From: Paraphoma chrysanthemicola
Taxonomy: Eukaryota; Ascomycota; Dothideomycetes; Pleosporales; Phaeosphaeriaceae
Assembly (NCBI GenBank): GCA_020744225.1
Contig: JAGMWG010000013.1
Location: 434,001 to 498,000 of the forward strand
Direction: 5' to 3'
Length of the DNA: 64,000 nucleotides
Positions 1 to 11,295 of the stretch are shown here, one piece after another. Positions within the stretch are counted from its first letter, which is position 1; every line of letters begins with the position of its first letter. Made by a program: the position numbers and the translations under genes. Below the pieces are notes generated by a model. The model was not told where the DNA came from and did not search any database. It worked only from the letters and a program-made list of their open reading frames with translations.

Positions 1-2755
1 TGGTAGTCGAACGTTTCGCCGTCGTCGAGGTACAGCGTGCCCGAGGCGTTGCCGTCTTTGTCAAGAACGACGACGAGCGTAAAGGGGTCGTATTTCATGA
101 GGCCCGAAGAGCGACGCGGGCGGTCGCGACGCGGAATGATGTGGCCGCCTTGCATGAGGAGGGGAATCTTGTCGAGAGGCGCGGCGACGGTGTGGTGGCC
201 TGCGCCGGTGTAGGTAGTGTAGTCGAAATAGTCATAGTAGGGTTGCGAGTCGGCAATGTAGACGGAGACGCTGTCGGCGCCTTCTTTGGTCACGGGCTTA
301 GCAAGCAGACCAGTGGAGCCAATGTAGAGCTGGTCGTCGACGGCGAAGCCGTTTTCGTCTTCAGGGTGAATGTAGAAGTTTGGTCGAATGATGGGAGCGC
401 CAGTGGTAGATGCTTCGTGGAAAGCAGTGTACCAGGCAGGAAGAAGCTGGTAGCGCAGACGCAGAGCTTGGGTGATTATCTCGGTGTATGGCGACCCAGG
501 GATATATGGTTCGCGACGACGGGTGTCGATGTGGGCGTGGCCACGGAAGAAGGGATAGTAAATACCAGCCTGGTACCAGCGAGTCAGGAGCTCCTTGCTG
601 GGGTTGCCAAAGAAACCACCAACATCAGCACCAGCGAATGGGAACCCAGAAATGCCTTGGTTAAGAACCATAGGGAGGGACGCTTCAAGATGAGCCCATT
701 CAGCCAGGTTGTCTCCGGTCCACATAGCGGCACTACGCTGGCTGCCGGAATAGAAGGCGCGGGTGAGCACAAAAGGACGACGCACCTCGCCCTTCTTGCG
801 CTCTGTGATGGCCTGGTAGGTGGCATTATGGAAAGTCATGCCGTTGATGTTGTGTACATCACGATGTTCCCAATTGCCGTGGTGCAGATTGTCCTTTGGC
901 ATGGTTGTCTCTGGCCCGTTGAAGACCGAAGGCTCATTCATGTCGTTCCAAATGAAGGTGTTGGAGGCAGTGCCCTTAAATTTGTCGTATTTGAACAAGC
1001 CCTTCCACCAGTCGATGGCTGCAGGGTTGAAGCAGTCGATCCACATGGATGATCCAGGCCAGCACCAGCCTTCGTACTGGTTGCCATCTTTGTTCTTGAC
1101 GGCAAGATCCTTCTTCTTGAGCTCGTCAATGACGGGGTAGTTGTCGGTGTTTTTGATATGCGGGTCGATGATGGCAACAAGCTTACGATCCCGCTTAGCG
1201 AGCTGCTTCTGCATCTTATCCGGGTCAACGAAGGTCAAAGGATCCCACGTGAAGTACTTCTTCTCCTGAGTGTACTCAATGTCGAGCCAAATGACATCAT
1301 AAGGGATGTTGAACTTGTCGAACCGTCGGTCCACATCCTTGACATCCTCATCGGTGACATAGTTCCAGCGACACTGGTGGTAGGCGATAGCGAACGACTG
1401 TGGCATAGCCGTGTAGCCAGTAAGCTCACCATACTGGCGAGTCAGATCCTGAGGAGTTGGGCCCAGGAAGACAAACACGTCCAACAGGCCGCTTTCGGAG
1501 ATCCAGTGGGTTTGCGTATCAGTATGGCCCTTGAGACCAAGTGCCAGAGGGTTCGCGGTGTTCTTTGTCTTGACAACATCGATCCAGGTCTCAGCAGCGT
1601 TGAGCCAGAAGACGCCGACGGTCGACCCCTTTCGGTGGGCTTGCATGAATGGGATGGCGCCGTACAGTGTCATAGGACTATCCATCTCGTACTCGAAAAC
1701 ATCAGCGTTGTACAGCCGGTATGGCTCGGTGTAGGCATCGTCGCCGCCCCTGCATCAATCAGCCATTGTCCTTCTCCCAAGATGGACCTTCATACCTCGT
1801 GGTCTTGAGCGACAGCCTGGTAGCATGCTCAGGGATGCCAAAGACATGCTCGTAGCCAGGGAACGAGATGTCCAATGCCACGGCCTCAGGTCCGCGCGGC
1901 TTGCTGTCTGTGTTGCCGCCAAACGTCTCATCCCACCACGTGCTCTCATCTTCGCCCTTGGCCTCTTCTTTCTTGTCTTCTTCCTTGGCTTCCTCCTCGC
2001 CTTCCTTCTTTTCCTCGACCGGCTTCTCGATCTTTGGTCGCCAGTGCTCCACGTTCAGGAAGCCTCGCTCATTGAACTTGACTTGGGTCTCGCCGTCTCT
2101 TTGGAAGTCGATCGAGAAGGGCGCGTGTCTGATGATGGCCTGATGGCTGCCGCCTTTGCCATAGACGACCTTGGTGTAGCCCGCATCGGCCGTCTCAGCC
2201 AGCGCAGCGCCCTCGGCTGGGTTTAGGCCTCCAACAAGCGCCCACTTGCCAGCCTCATTGTATCGTTCCTTCCGCGCCTTGCTGTCATGCCTCAGGTCGA
2301 TGTGACCCTTGGCCCTCTTCTCTTCGTCGAGTGTGACACGCGCCACGCCCGACTCGAGGAATGTGATGGTAAGCGGTAGCGGGACCTTCTCGCCGCCCAC
2401 CTTGACTGTCTTGAGCACTACAGCCTCCAATTGGCCCTTGTTGAACTTTATCGAGGCAGGCACGACGGCATATGGCGAGGTATACGAGCTCGCGGCGGAG
2501 ACATCGTCGGCGAAGAGGCGGTTGCGTTTACAGAACCCAGACTGATCGCAAGTCTTGAAGTTTTCGTGCTTTACCGAAACTAGAGGATGTAGTTAGTATA
2601 AAAGGAATAGTCAGAGCAGCTGACCGGCGGCATGGCGCGCAATTGCAGTTGCCAGAGCTCAACATACCAGCTGGCGCGAATAGGCAGCACAACACGGCCC
2701 ACAATAGGAACACGGCCGTCCACCGGGGAGCAGCTCTGTGTGTAGAAGAATTCAT
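1..2755 (-). CDS. ROT2: Glucosidase II alpha subunit (GH31), 3' end outside window
   Basis: ER alpha-glucosidase that trims the two inner alpha-1,3-glucoses from N-glycans during glycoprotein folding. Exons are read as 2668-2755, 1796-2579 and <1-1749, with introns of 88 and 46 nt. The first exon encodes a hydrophobic signal peptide (AVFLLWAVLCCLFAPA), and the mature start resembles the family (VKHENFKTCDQSGFCKR). The N-terminal beta-domain contains an acidic K/E-rich insert, as usual for this subunit. The GH31 nucleophile motif WNDMNEPSVF lies near 927-960 and the acid/base region MWTGDN near 703-738. About 873 residues are visible of the usual 950 or so; the C-terminal beta-domain runs off the left edge. 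It is divergently transcribed from the NDK gene. The family call is firm; the gene name is by orthology to yeast. Confidence 0.94.
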
Positions 2756-3145
2756 GGCCGGCAGCTAACAATGTCACTCGTCGCAAGCCAGCCAAAACAT
2801 ATCAAGAAGCTCTTGGACGTCTTTGTCGATGTTGAAACGTGTAGCTCGCCCTGACTAAGCCGGTGACGGCCAATGGTGCACAACTCGGCTGCGCTTGCAC
2901 AAAAGTTATGCAAACGCCGTCCAGTTGGCCGTGCACAAAGTTACCCCTCGAATGCCCAGACCACTGCCAGCGCCGCAACCCCACCACGACCCAAAGCTAA
3001 CAAATTTCCCAGCTCCATGCCAGACTCTCCTTCTCCTCCACCTCAATTCCCCTCTGGCATCCCCGATCCGCCAATCTTTCAACGCCTAGGTCCCAAGGAC
3101 AGATCACGTTTACGACATAACATCGAGACTCAACACTTTGACAAC
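2756..3145. promoter_or_regulatory. Divergent intergenic promoter, ROT2/NDK
   Basis: A 390-bp gap between two divergent start codons. It should hold both promoters. Its NDK-proximal half is pyrimidine-rich on the + strand around 3020-3070. No clear TATA box was seen, and overlapping short ORFs look like chance. Confidence 0.5.
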
Positions 3146-3843
3146 ATGTCTACCGAGCAGACGTACGTTTGGAGCGAGTGCACAGTGGTGCATTTGGCGG
3201 TGTAGCTTACATCTGCACAGCTTCATTGCGATCAAGCCTGATGGCGTCCAGGTATGTCAAATCACCTCACCACCTCCCTTTGCTGGGCTGCCATGTCATA
3301 CTTTGACAGCACCAATGGCGGGGTAAATGTGTGAATGGCAAGACGATACTAACAACCACTCAGCGCGGCCTCATCGGCCCCATCATCTCCCGCTTCGAGA
3401 ACCGCGGCTTCAAGCTCGCGGCCATCAAGCTCATCACTCCCTCCAAGGAGCACCTCGAGAAGCACTACGAGGACTTGAGCGACAAGCCCTTCTTCCCCGG
3501 TCTAATTGCCTGTACGACCACCCCTCCCTGCAGCCACTGTCCCACCTTAGCACACCACAATACTAACTCCCTCGTAGACATGGGCTCCGGCCCCGTCTGC
3601 GCCATGGTCTGGGAAGGCCGTGACGCCGTCAAAACCGGCCGCTCCATCCTCGGCGCCACCAACCCGCTCGCCTCTGCCCCGGGCACCATCCGTGGCGACT
3701 ACGCCCTCGACGTCGGCCGCAACGTGTGCCACGGCTCCGACAGCGTCGAGAACGGCAAGAAGGAGATTGCTCTGTGGTTCAAGGAGGGCGAGGTCCAGAG
3801 CTGGAAGAGCGCTCAGTTCGACTGGGTCTACGAGAAGCCATAG
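3146..3843 (+). CDS. NDK1: Nucleoside diphosphate kinase
   Basis: Transfers gamma-phosphate between nucleoside triphosphates and diphosphates through a phosphohistidine, balancing NTP and dNTP pools. Four exons (3146-3162, 3221-3251, 3364-3511, 3578-3843) give 153 residues, the usual eukaryotic length. The start MSTEQTFIAIKPDGVQRGLIG is the family N-terminus and appears only after splicing. The active-site histidine lies in NVCHGSDS and the C-terminus is WVYEKP. The last intron contains a perfect TACTAAC branch site at 3561-3567. The first two exons are tiny (17 and 31 nt), so single-frame ORF calling misses the N-terminus. Confidence 0.96.
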
Positions 3844-4268
3844 ATGCGTTCACACGAATGTATGAAAGGCGTGAACTTGTAGGGTTGGGAACCGTGTACC
3901 GTTGTAGAAATGTAGTGAGGTGCCGGGCTTGCATTGATGGAGTAGCTGCGTGAGCGGCGAAACGTCGATTATCGTCTGGCGCGGTAGCTGCGGACTGCGA
4001 CGCGTATGGATCCTTGGCCTGAAGGGTTTGACGCCTGGCTATGAAGACATGATCTAGACGAACAAAATATGACAAAAGCAAGAATGAGACACAAACGCAT
4101 GATCTCAGCATCAATTTTCTTTGCACACAACGGACGTGACGTAATGTAATGTGACATGTATGTCTTGAGCTCTTGTGGACCCAGAAGCAGCGTGTGGCTC
4201 CATCACGTTAATGCTCAACAAAGGCCCTGACCTTCCACTAATGATACAAATCGAGCCACTCTTTCCAA
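3844..4268. other. Convergent 3' intergenic region
   Basis: A 425-bp gap between convergent NDK and the telomere-domain gene. I see only probable 3' UTRs and no convincing ORF or repeat. Confidence 0.5.
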
Positions 4269-7200
4269 TCAGGCCTCGCTACCAACGTCCTTGCTCCTCG
4301 TCACCCTCTGACTTCCATTCACCTCCCCATCCCCTCGAAGCTCATTTCCAGTGTTTCCTTTATCCTGACTTCTCGTCAGTCTTTTCCCCTCCTCCTTTTC
4401 CTCAAGTTCCCTCTTGACCCCGCCCAAATACCACGCTCTCAACCTTTCCACCTCCTTCCACTCCCCTTCACCCCTCTCCACCACCGGTCCCTTGACCTCT
4501 TCTCTAGCCTGCATCTCGCCAAACGGGACTTTCTTCGCGCCCCACACGGGTTTCTTGTAGCGCCACACACACCAGCTGCTGTCGTCCGCAGAAGTCAGGA
4601 TTGGATGCCGATTGAGCGACTTGACTGCAAAAGCGCGGAGGAGGATGATGTCGCCTGTTTCTGCCACGGGCAGGGCAGTCTGGTATGCACGGAAAATGTT
4701 GACGGTTGTGGTGGCGGGATAGGAACTGAAGTCGGTGATGTGCAAGCTCGTGGTCCAGTCTTTGCGCCCTTTTGTTGCGCGTTGAGCGGGCACGGTGCTT
4801 GACGTGACGAGCGCGAGGATGTCCGGTTTGGATGCGGTGTGGAATTGGCTGGAACGATTGAGGAAGAATGTGAGGGAGTTGAGGGGTGTGTAATATGCCA
4901 GAGGCGTGGATAGGCCAATGGAGGGGGGTTCGGGCTTGGTGTCCAGAGTGTCAGAGGATAGGTCTGGGGAGTGAGGTTTTGATGCTTCAATGTCGGAATT
5001 ATTGGGCGAGTGCTCGTTTGTGGATGAGGAAGGCGAGGCAACGTCCACTTCGGTGGCATTGCGACGCGGCGTTGACTTGATCAAGCTTGATTGGGGCTCT
5101 TTGACATGGGTTCCAAGGTCAGTTTTTCCGTTCTGCATCGAGGTGTCGAACGATTGTAAACCATCGGAAGTAGCCTGAGTGAGCTGCGGTGTCATGGGCA
5201 GAGTCTGGACACGCTCTCCCGTATTAACGCTGTTTTGAAACTCCATATTTGACTGTTGCGTTGCCTCTGGCGTCATAAGTGTATTGCTATCCATGTAGGA
5301 CTGTTGATTGACAGACGGAAACGCGGGCGTTGAGGCTGGAGGCGAACTATGCATGAGTTCACCAATGTCAAACGGCGCAGGCGGTGAACTCCGGGTCTCA
5401 TAGCCATCACCTTCACCGGGCAGCGCAGGGTACGCCACCTCGTGCATGAGTTGGCCAGCTTTTGGAGTCGTCTCGTCTTCAGCCTCATCGACGGATCTAG
5501 GTGGACTAGATGTAACGGTGTACACATGTCGCCTTGTTGTCCGGGTGATGCGAGGACTCGACGAAAGAGCTTCCACTGAGTTTGTAGCACGATGTCTTCT
5601 ATTTGGACTGCTAGGCGGCGGCTGAGTGGTGGATGGAAAGTTTGGCTGCGTGGGACTGCTTTTAGTTTGGTCGACTACTTGCACAGACTTATTCCATTTG
5701 GTCTTGGGTCCAAGCCATGAGCCTTGCTCTGGAGCAGTTGCTGGTGGTGGCTCCATATTCGACGTGGCTGCAGCTTGTTCATTTGGCACCATTGGATCAC
5801 TGAGGTTAGTGAACATATTCCATTCATCCGAATACTTCACTGTGGACAGTGAGTTCTCCGAATGTAGGCTTTCCTCCTCTGAGTCCTTCACCAAGGAAAC
5901 GTTGGAGTATCTACCTTGGGACGCGCCTGGCTCTTGTGAAGGCTCAAAACTGGCCATAAGAGGATCAGTCTTACCTGGCTGGTTTGTGCCAGCATCGGAA
6001 ATAGAGTCTACGCTGCGCTGTGAGGCATGTTTGCGTGGGCTTCGGCGCATTGTAGCTGTTGCCGAGAAAGTGGTGTCGGTCGGCGATAGTAGTTTTGACT
6101 GAGAGCGTAAACTGTACGGCGAAGTCTGTGTTGTGTCTCGTTGAGGCGACATGGTGGACCGAGTGCGGGTTCTTGCAGGAGAGAGCGTCGTGCGAGCCGC
6201 GGGAGTAATGGAAGCCTTGGACCTCGTGGATCTAGTAGTGCGCTTGGATATAGTATGCTCTTCCTTGGTAGGTGACACAGAGGGTTTCGTTTTCGATCTA
6301 GTATTTCTCGCAGGTCCTGTGGCAGGTACAGCGATAGTATGCAACTCTCCAACCTTGTGTCCATCCTCTGGAACATCAATGAGTAGCTTGTCCCGGGACC
6401 CCGTTGCATTCTCAGTCGAAGCTTCGTGATCTGCTTGCGAGTCCTGCCCACTTATCTGAAATACGGAACTTTCTTCGATTGACTCCATCTTGATGTCTGG
6501 GTGCAGGTCTTCCATGTCCTCCGGTATCCATTGTGAAATGTCATGAGAATCTCCCAGAGGATCGTTCAGAGCATGCATGTCCGAATCCTGGGGGACGATA
6601 AACGGCTCAATATCGTCGTCGAGCACGACTGGCATGTTGTCGTTCCTTCTACCCAAGGGTTGGTCCAATTCCTGTGGGTTTGACGTGTGAGCAGCTGGCA
6701 TGTCATGCGTATCCGCAATCAGATCTGAAAACGAAGGTGCAAAATCCATTGTTGCTAACTCACTGTAACTCCCGGGACTTGTTGGGATGGTGGCGTCGTT
6801 GTTTTGCGGTACAAGAGGTACATCACTCATAGTGCGATCGGCCTCTGCGATAGCATACTTGTCGGTTGTATCATCCTCACCGGCCTTATCGTCCTCGTAC
6901 TTCGTGGTTTGCTCATCCAGATCACTATTGTTAGGTGAGCCCAAGTCAACGACCTCAGACACAACTCCAGATTGATTGGTACTCTTTAGTTGGTCATCGT
7001 CCGTCGCAGGAGGGATCTGGGAAGTCAGCAAGATGCCCTCTTCGCCAGGCGCATCGTGAATCGTAGTTGAATTGCTTGTATCGTGGACATCCTGCTCAAC
7101 AGCGACTCCATCGCTTGTTGTTTTGTCTTGTCCAGGCAGCTCCCCAGCTTCGAGTTCGTCTGCATCTTCCGTTTCAGAGTCAGAGGAGAGCTCAATGACT

Positions 7201-8969
7201 TCGGGCACAGCCTGTTCCAGGTCTGGTTGGTTGTTCTCCGGAGGTTGGTCCACAGCAATGTGGACGTTTGAGGGCTGTACTTCTGTCGGTGGAACTGACG
7301 AGGGCAGTCGAGAGTCCACGTCGTCTTGGGGATGGTCTTTTGGTATTACGTCCGGCATCGTGATCTCAGGTGGGGGCGAAGAGAGCTCTAGCGGCCGGGA
7401 GAAGCCTGCGCCATCCATGCCAAACGTGAAGCGAACTGGAGTGAAGGCTGATTCGTGATCTGGATGCATTGCCGGGTTCCGAGACGAACCTATTGAGCTG
7501 AAGAATGAGTTTTCCTCGATGTAATCGACATCACTGGGTCGATCTTCATCTTCTGCAGACACTGGCTTGGTGGATTCACGGTCAGTAGAAACGTGATCGA
7601 GGTAGGATGAAGCATTTGAATCACGTTCGCCTGGAAACGGTGATGGAAGGGGCAGCAGCGCCGAATCAAGCGGTTGCAGAGTTGGACTTGCTGGCTCTTT
7701 GCCTATTGGAGTGAGTAAGCCAGGGACGGTATTAGTAGTAAAGAAGCTTGTGTCGAGTGCTGGCAATGTAGGTGGTGGCATGACAATTAACGGTGTTTCT
7801 TCAACACGCCCCAGGCTTCCCACGTCCGAAGCCGGGACCGATGCATAAAAGCGATCCTCGGCGTGGTGGCGGGTCTCGTCTTGGTTTTCACCCGACTCGA
7901 TCGAGTTATCGCCCTCCAAATCTTCCGTGTTGACTTCGGTAGCGCTTAGGCTGGATCCATCGGTCTGCTCCAGGCTATCCTCCTCTTCGGTATTGGCCTC
8001 GGTGTCGCCGCCAAAAGCGAATTGCGAGTCCTCTGGAGGAAGCTCGTCAGGCCCAGCGTATAGGTCGTAGTAGTCTTCATCGCGCACAAAATCGTCTGTC
8101 TTTGACTCTCTCCCCAGCTTCTCTGTACTGCCAGCTCTCGCTTCGTCTATGTTTGCTTTCAATCCGCGTCCATGTACCGCCTCCTCCACGCTTGTATCAT
8201 GCCGCGTGTCAAGAGAGCCGGCAACAGACAGTACATCTGGCTTGGGTGGAGAGACGGGACTATCTGGAAGCTGTGTTGGTCGGCTGGGCGAGGCATCGAT
8301 GTGAGCCAGTTCCTCGTCGACATCGGCGTCTCCTTTCTCCGGTGAGGGGGTCCTCGCACTGTATGTCCATGCCTTCCAGTCCCTGTACGACTTGCGCCGC
8401 CTCTTCTTATCGTGGCCGTCGGCATTCTCATCCGCCAATGGATCGTATGGGGCCTCGAAGAATGGTCCGTCCGAGAGTCTCACGCGCTTGAGAAAGGCAG
8501 GCGAAGACCATAGCGGGGCAGGACTCGGGGCTGTTGCCGTCTCCCGGCGGACAGGCGACCGCGGCGCTGGTGTCGGCGCAGCATCGAGAAGGTCGAGATT
8601 TGCGATCTCACTGCCGTCGCGGAACACTTGAACTACGACAGTCTGAGTGTATTCTAGCTCCCAGTCTATGCTCCTTCCTGGCGTGCTGACAGTTCCTTCC
8701 TTTACGAATTGTCCGCCTCTTAGGCTCAACACAACTTCATCGCCAATTCCCACGCCCGTCGTCGCAAGGGCCTTTGCGCTGGAGCCGGAGAAACGAGCCC
8801 TGACCTGGCCTTTCTTGCGTCGGAGTCGGAATTCGGGTTCAGCGAGGAGGAGCGCAAACTGTCTCTGCGAAGACGAATATGGCCATATAAGGGTCACGGC
8901 GGCTTTGAATTGCTTCGACTCGCGTGCGGCGAGCTTGGGGTGCAACTCTGCAATGTGTACGAGGGCCAT
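4269..8969 (-). CDS. Large Telo_bind/OB-fold domain protein
   Basis: A single uninterrupted 1566-codon frame. The N-terminal ~120 residues form a compact, conserved-looking OB-like region (TLIWPYSSSQRQFALLLAEP, FRLRRKKGQVRARFSG, then GIGDEVVLSL). The middle ~1200 residues are low-complexity, Ser/Thr/Asp/Glu/Pro-rich and likely disordered, with scattered basic TRS(K/Q) patches. A second ordered domain at about 1370-1490 (DILALVTSSTVPAQRATKGR, DWTTSLHITDFSS, GDIILLRAFAVKSLNRHPIL, WCVWRYKKP) matches the Telo_bind single-stranded telomeric DNA-binding fold (POT1/TEBP/Cdc13). Role in chromosome-end protection is inferred from the domain. It could be a Cdc13/CTC1-like, Tpz1-like or non-telomeric OB protein. 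The lack of introns in so long a gene is notable here. Confidence 0.8.
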   Translation of the reverse strand: MALVHIAELHPKLAARESKQFKAAVTLIWPYSSSQRQFALLLAEPEFRLRRKKGQVRARFSGSSAKALATTGVGIGDEVVLSLRGGQFVKEGTVSTPGRSIDWELEYTQTVVVQVFRDGSEIANLDLLDAAPTPAPRSPVRRETATAPSPAPLWSSPAFLKRVRLSDGPFFEAPYDPLADENADGHDKKRRRKSYRDWKAWTYSARTPSPEKGDADVDEELAHIDASPSRPTQLPDSPVSPPKPDVLSVAGSLDTRHDTSVEEAVHGRGLKANIDEARAGSTEKLGRESKTDDFVRDEDYYDLYAGPDELPPEDSQFAFGGDTEANTEEEDSLEQTDGSSLSATEVNTEDLEGDNSIESGENQDETRHHAEDRFYASVPASDVGSLGRVEETPLIVMPPPTLPALDTSFFTTNTVPGLLTPIGKEPASPTLQPLDSALLPLPSPFPGERDSNASSYLDHVSTDRESTKPVSAEDEDRPSDVDYIEENSFFSSIGSSRNPAMHPDHESAFTPVRFTFGMDGAGFSRPLELSSPPPEITMPDVIPKDHPQDDVDSRLPSSVPPTEVQPSNVHIAVDQPPENNQPDLEQAVPEVIELSSDSETEDADELEAGELPGQDKTTSDGVAVEQDVHDTSNSTTIHDAPGEEGILLTSQIPPATDDDQLKSTNQSGVVSEVVDLGSPNNSDLDEQTTKYEDDKAGEDDTTDKYAIAEADRTMSDVPLVPQNNDATIPTSPGSYSELATMDFAPSFSDLIADTHDMPAAHTSNPQELDQPLGRRNDNMPVVLDDDIEPFIVPQDSDMHALNDPLGDSHDISQWIPEDMEDLHPDIKMESIEESSVFQISGQDSQADHEASTENATGSRDKLLIDVPEDGHKVGELHTIAVPATGPARNTRSKTKPSVSPTKEEHTISKRTTRSTRSKASITPAARTTLSPARTRTRSTMSPQRDTTQTSPYSLRSQSKLLSPTDTTFSATATMRRSPRKHASQRSVDSISDAGTNQPGKTDPLMASFEPSQEPGASQGRYSNVSLVKDSEEESLHSENSLSTVKYSDEWNMFTNLSDPMVPNEQAAATSNMEPPPATAPEQGSWLGPKTKWNKSVQVVDQTKSSPTQPNFPSTTQPPPSSPNRRHRATNSVEALSSSPRITRTTRRHVYTVTSSPPRSVDEAEDETTPKAGQLMHEVAYPALPGEGDGYETRSSPPAPFDIGELMHSSPPASTPAFPSVNQQSYMDSNTLMTPEATQQSNMEFQNSVNTGERVQTLPMTPQLTQATSDGLQSFDTSMQNGKTDLGTHVKEPQSSLIKSTPRRNATEVDVASPSSSTNEHSPNNSDIEASKPHSPDLSSDTLDTKPEPPSIGLSTPLAYYTPLNSLTFFLNRSSQFHTASKPDILALVTSSTVPAQRATKGRKDWTTSLHITDFSSYPATTTVNIFRAYQTALPVAETGDIILLRAFAVKSLNRHPILTSADDSSWCVWRYKKPVWGAKKVPFGEMQAREEVKGPVVERGEGEWKEVERLRAWYLGGVKRELEEKEEGKRLTRSQDKGNTGNELRGDGEVNGSQRVTRSKDVGSEA

Positions 8970-9775
8970 AATGATGATGTTGGTGCGCGCATCGGCTGCG
9001 CTGCTTTTCTTATGATATCGTCATGTTAGAGGCTTGAATTTCGGGTCCTGGGGAGCATGCGCAGTGATGATGATGTGAGAGTTGATGTCGAGAGACGGGC
9101 GGCTCTTCCCGTCATCACCACACGCGACGTTCTGCGCTAGTAGAACGCGCTCTTGCCGACTACGGCGGTCCCACTTGAAACCGTCCTCACCACCACCAGA
9201 CATTGCTTCAATGCCGCGCCGGAAGGAGTCGTCTTTCCCTTGTTCAATTGCTGTAGTAGCATCACGCGCAACAAGCAATATGCCTGCTTCAGCTCCTCTC
9301 CGAAGAGCCGCTTTGTCTCTTTGTGGTCGTCTTCAAACACACAAAGGGCCCGAGCATTTCACTCATTGACACTTCAGATTCGATTACAAGCTATCGTTGG
9401 CATAGTTCGTCCGTCGCGATCTGACCCGGTGCCAGTCTCGCCATTCGTGGTCGATCAGCAGGAAGGTTTTAAACTGGACACGTCGGACGATTTCTCACAT
9501 GCCCGTGAATGACGATTTCAAATGCCTGCGAGTATGTGTGCTAGACTTGAGGCACAAATAGCTCTATATACATAACAGAAATCACGCAGCTTCGACTTGT
9601 AGAGATGAAAATTGCCTAAGCCACTGTAACAATGACGACCACAACCATCGAGTACTACCACTACTACTTGTTGAGATTCTCACCCTTCTTAGCCGATTGC
9701 CGCGGTAATGTGTGCTTTACTGAACGAACTCAAAGGCATACGCCGTCTCAATTGTATCGGGTGTCACGAAGAAGG
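8970..9775. other. Intergenic, no supported gene
   Basis: About 800 bp upstream of the telomere-domain gene and downstream of the glycoside hydrolase. Several ~60-120-codon ORFs overlap on both strands, but none has a recognisable motif or consistent frame. It should contain the 5' UTR and promoter of the telomere-domain gene. Confidence 0.45.
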
Positions 9776-11193
9776 TTACCTGGAGCTCTGATTAGAAACC
9801 CTCATCGATTGTCGCACATGACCGTAACATACCGCATTATTGGTGTATGTGTGCTCCACAATACCGAGGTCATCTGTCGTCGTAACTGGCGAATACTGAC
9901 CAGTCCAGTTGAAGCGCCTCGTCCGGATCTTGACCGTACCGGAGTTTGGCAGCCCAACACTGCTTAGTCCATTGACAGTTATATCGTAAGTGTTCGTGTT
10001 ACGTCTGTTTCCTGCAAGGATCTTGACCGAGCCGATGCCGTTGCCCTTGGTGGCGAATACGTCAAAGAGATTGTCTGCGGAGCCAGAAGTGGCTACTCGT
10101 GTTCCAGCCATAGCAGTGTAGTACTTGTAAGCCTGGTAATCGCCGTTGGGGAAGTATGTCTGGCCATTCTTGCCAAGAGTGTTTGCCATGAAGTCGTGCA
10201 GATTTCCATACGAAGCCCAATTAGCACGGAGACCACGAATATTGGTACGTTCGAATCGAGACATGTACCACACGCTGGTTGGGGCACTCTGCTCATCGGG
10301 CGCGCCGTATTCGTTGATGTCGATGGGTCTTACTGGCGTGTTATACTGAGTGCGGTAGTTGTTAAACGTCACCAAATCGCGTTGCGGATCTGCGCCGGAG
10401 TCGAGGCTGTGCCAGGAATAAATGTCAGGAATGGCATTGTTCTGGCTTACCGCCGTGAACCACTGCGTCCAGTACGTGTCGCCGGGCTTTGGAGACCGGG
10501 CCAAAGATGGGCCACTGACCTTTGTATTAGGCAATCGGGCGCTGTCGAACATTAGCACAAGTTAACCAAAAATCGTTTACAAGTAAGCTTTTACCGAAAT
10601 TTGTTGTTCGCGCGAACATAGTAGTCAGTATACTGACTAAACGGCCTATTCCAAAAGTTTGAGCCATCGGGCTCGTTCCAGATATCCAGCACCACGCCAT
10701 CAGACACGCCATCGCGCTGCATGTCCGAGATGAGGCGATCTGTGAACCGCTCAAACGAACTCCAATCTCTGTTGTCGCCAGGATACGAAATGGTATTCGC
10801 CTCCAACGAATCCGCGCCCCAGAGATCATGCACCAGAACGATAAAATCAGCGCCAAACTTGCGACTCGTGCGGTAATTTGACAGCGTCGACGCCCATCTT
10901 CCTGTGTATTCTTGCTCGCCGAATGCCCAGCCGCGGTTGGGAGCTACGAGTTGTGCGCCGCCAGCACGGCACGCACGGAAGCCAAAGTCGCGGTAGAAGT
11001 TGTCGGGGATGGCTGTTGAGATTGAAGTTCCATTATCGGGAATGCCGTAGATGAATCCAGAAGCGAGATGCGAAGGCGTTCCAGAAGGTGATGCAAGTGA
11101 GACCGTGGCGGTACCTACGGCTCGGCGCGCAAGCGTGGCTGCATTGGCTGTAAGCAGGAACAGAGCCGCTGCTGCGAGGGTCGAGGACGGCAT
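9776..11193 (-). CDS. Secreted glycoside hydrolase, clan GH-A-like (GH39-like)
   Basis: Predicted extracellular polysaccharide or oligosaccharide hydrolase. Exons 10595-11193 and 9776-10541 flank a 53-nt intron and encode 454 residues. ATG at 11193 is preferred over the in-frame ATG 45 nt upstream because it gives a clean signal peptide (SSTLAAAALFLLTANA). The (beta/alpha)8-type catalytic pair is visible: acid/base Glu ~174 in DIWNEPDG and nucleophile Glu ~277 in DINEYGAPD. A C-terminal beta-rich region (about 370-454) probably forms the accessory sandwich. The Trp-Asn-Glu-Pro motif is typical of GH39, GH5 and related families; exact family and substrate cannot be fixed by eye. A TATATATG element lies about 95 bp upstream of the ATG. 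Confidence 0.82.
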
Positions 11194-11287
11194 AATGGCA
11201 GTTATGGAATACGCAGAATACACAGGCCTTGAAAGCAATAAGTGTTGTTCTCTGCTGTGTTGAAAATGAGGTGATCTAATATGTGTT

Positions 11288-11295
11288 CATATATA
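11288..11295 (-). promoter_or_regulatory. TATA-like box of the glycoside hydrolase gene
   Basis: TATATATG on the minus strand, about 95 bp upstream of the ATG. Spacing and sequence suit a core promoter element of a regulated secreted-enzyme gene. Confidence 0.45.

Noticed and set aside
141..1052. 303-codon plus-strand frame at the left edge
   Set aside because: Antisense of the GH31 coding sequence, which is clearly conserved on the minus strand.
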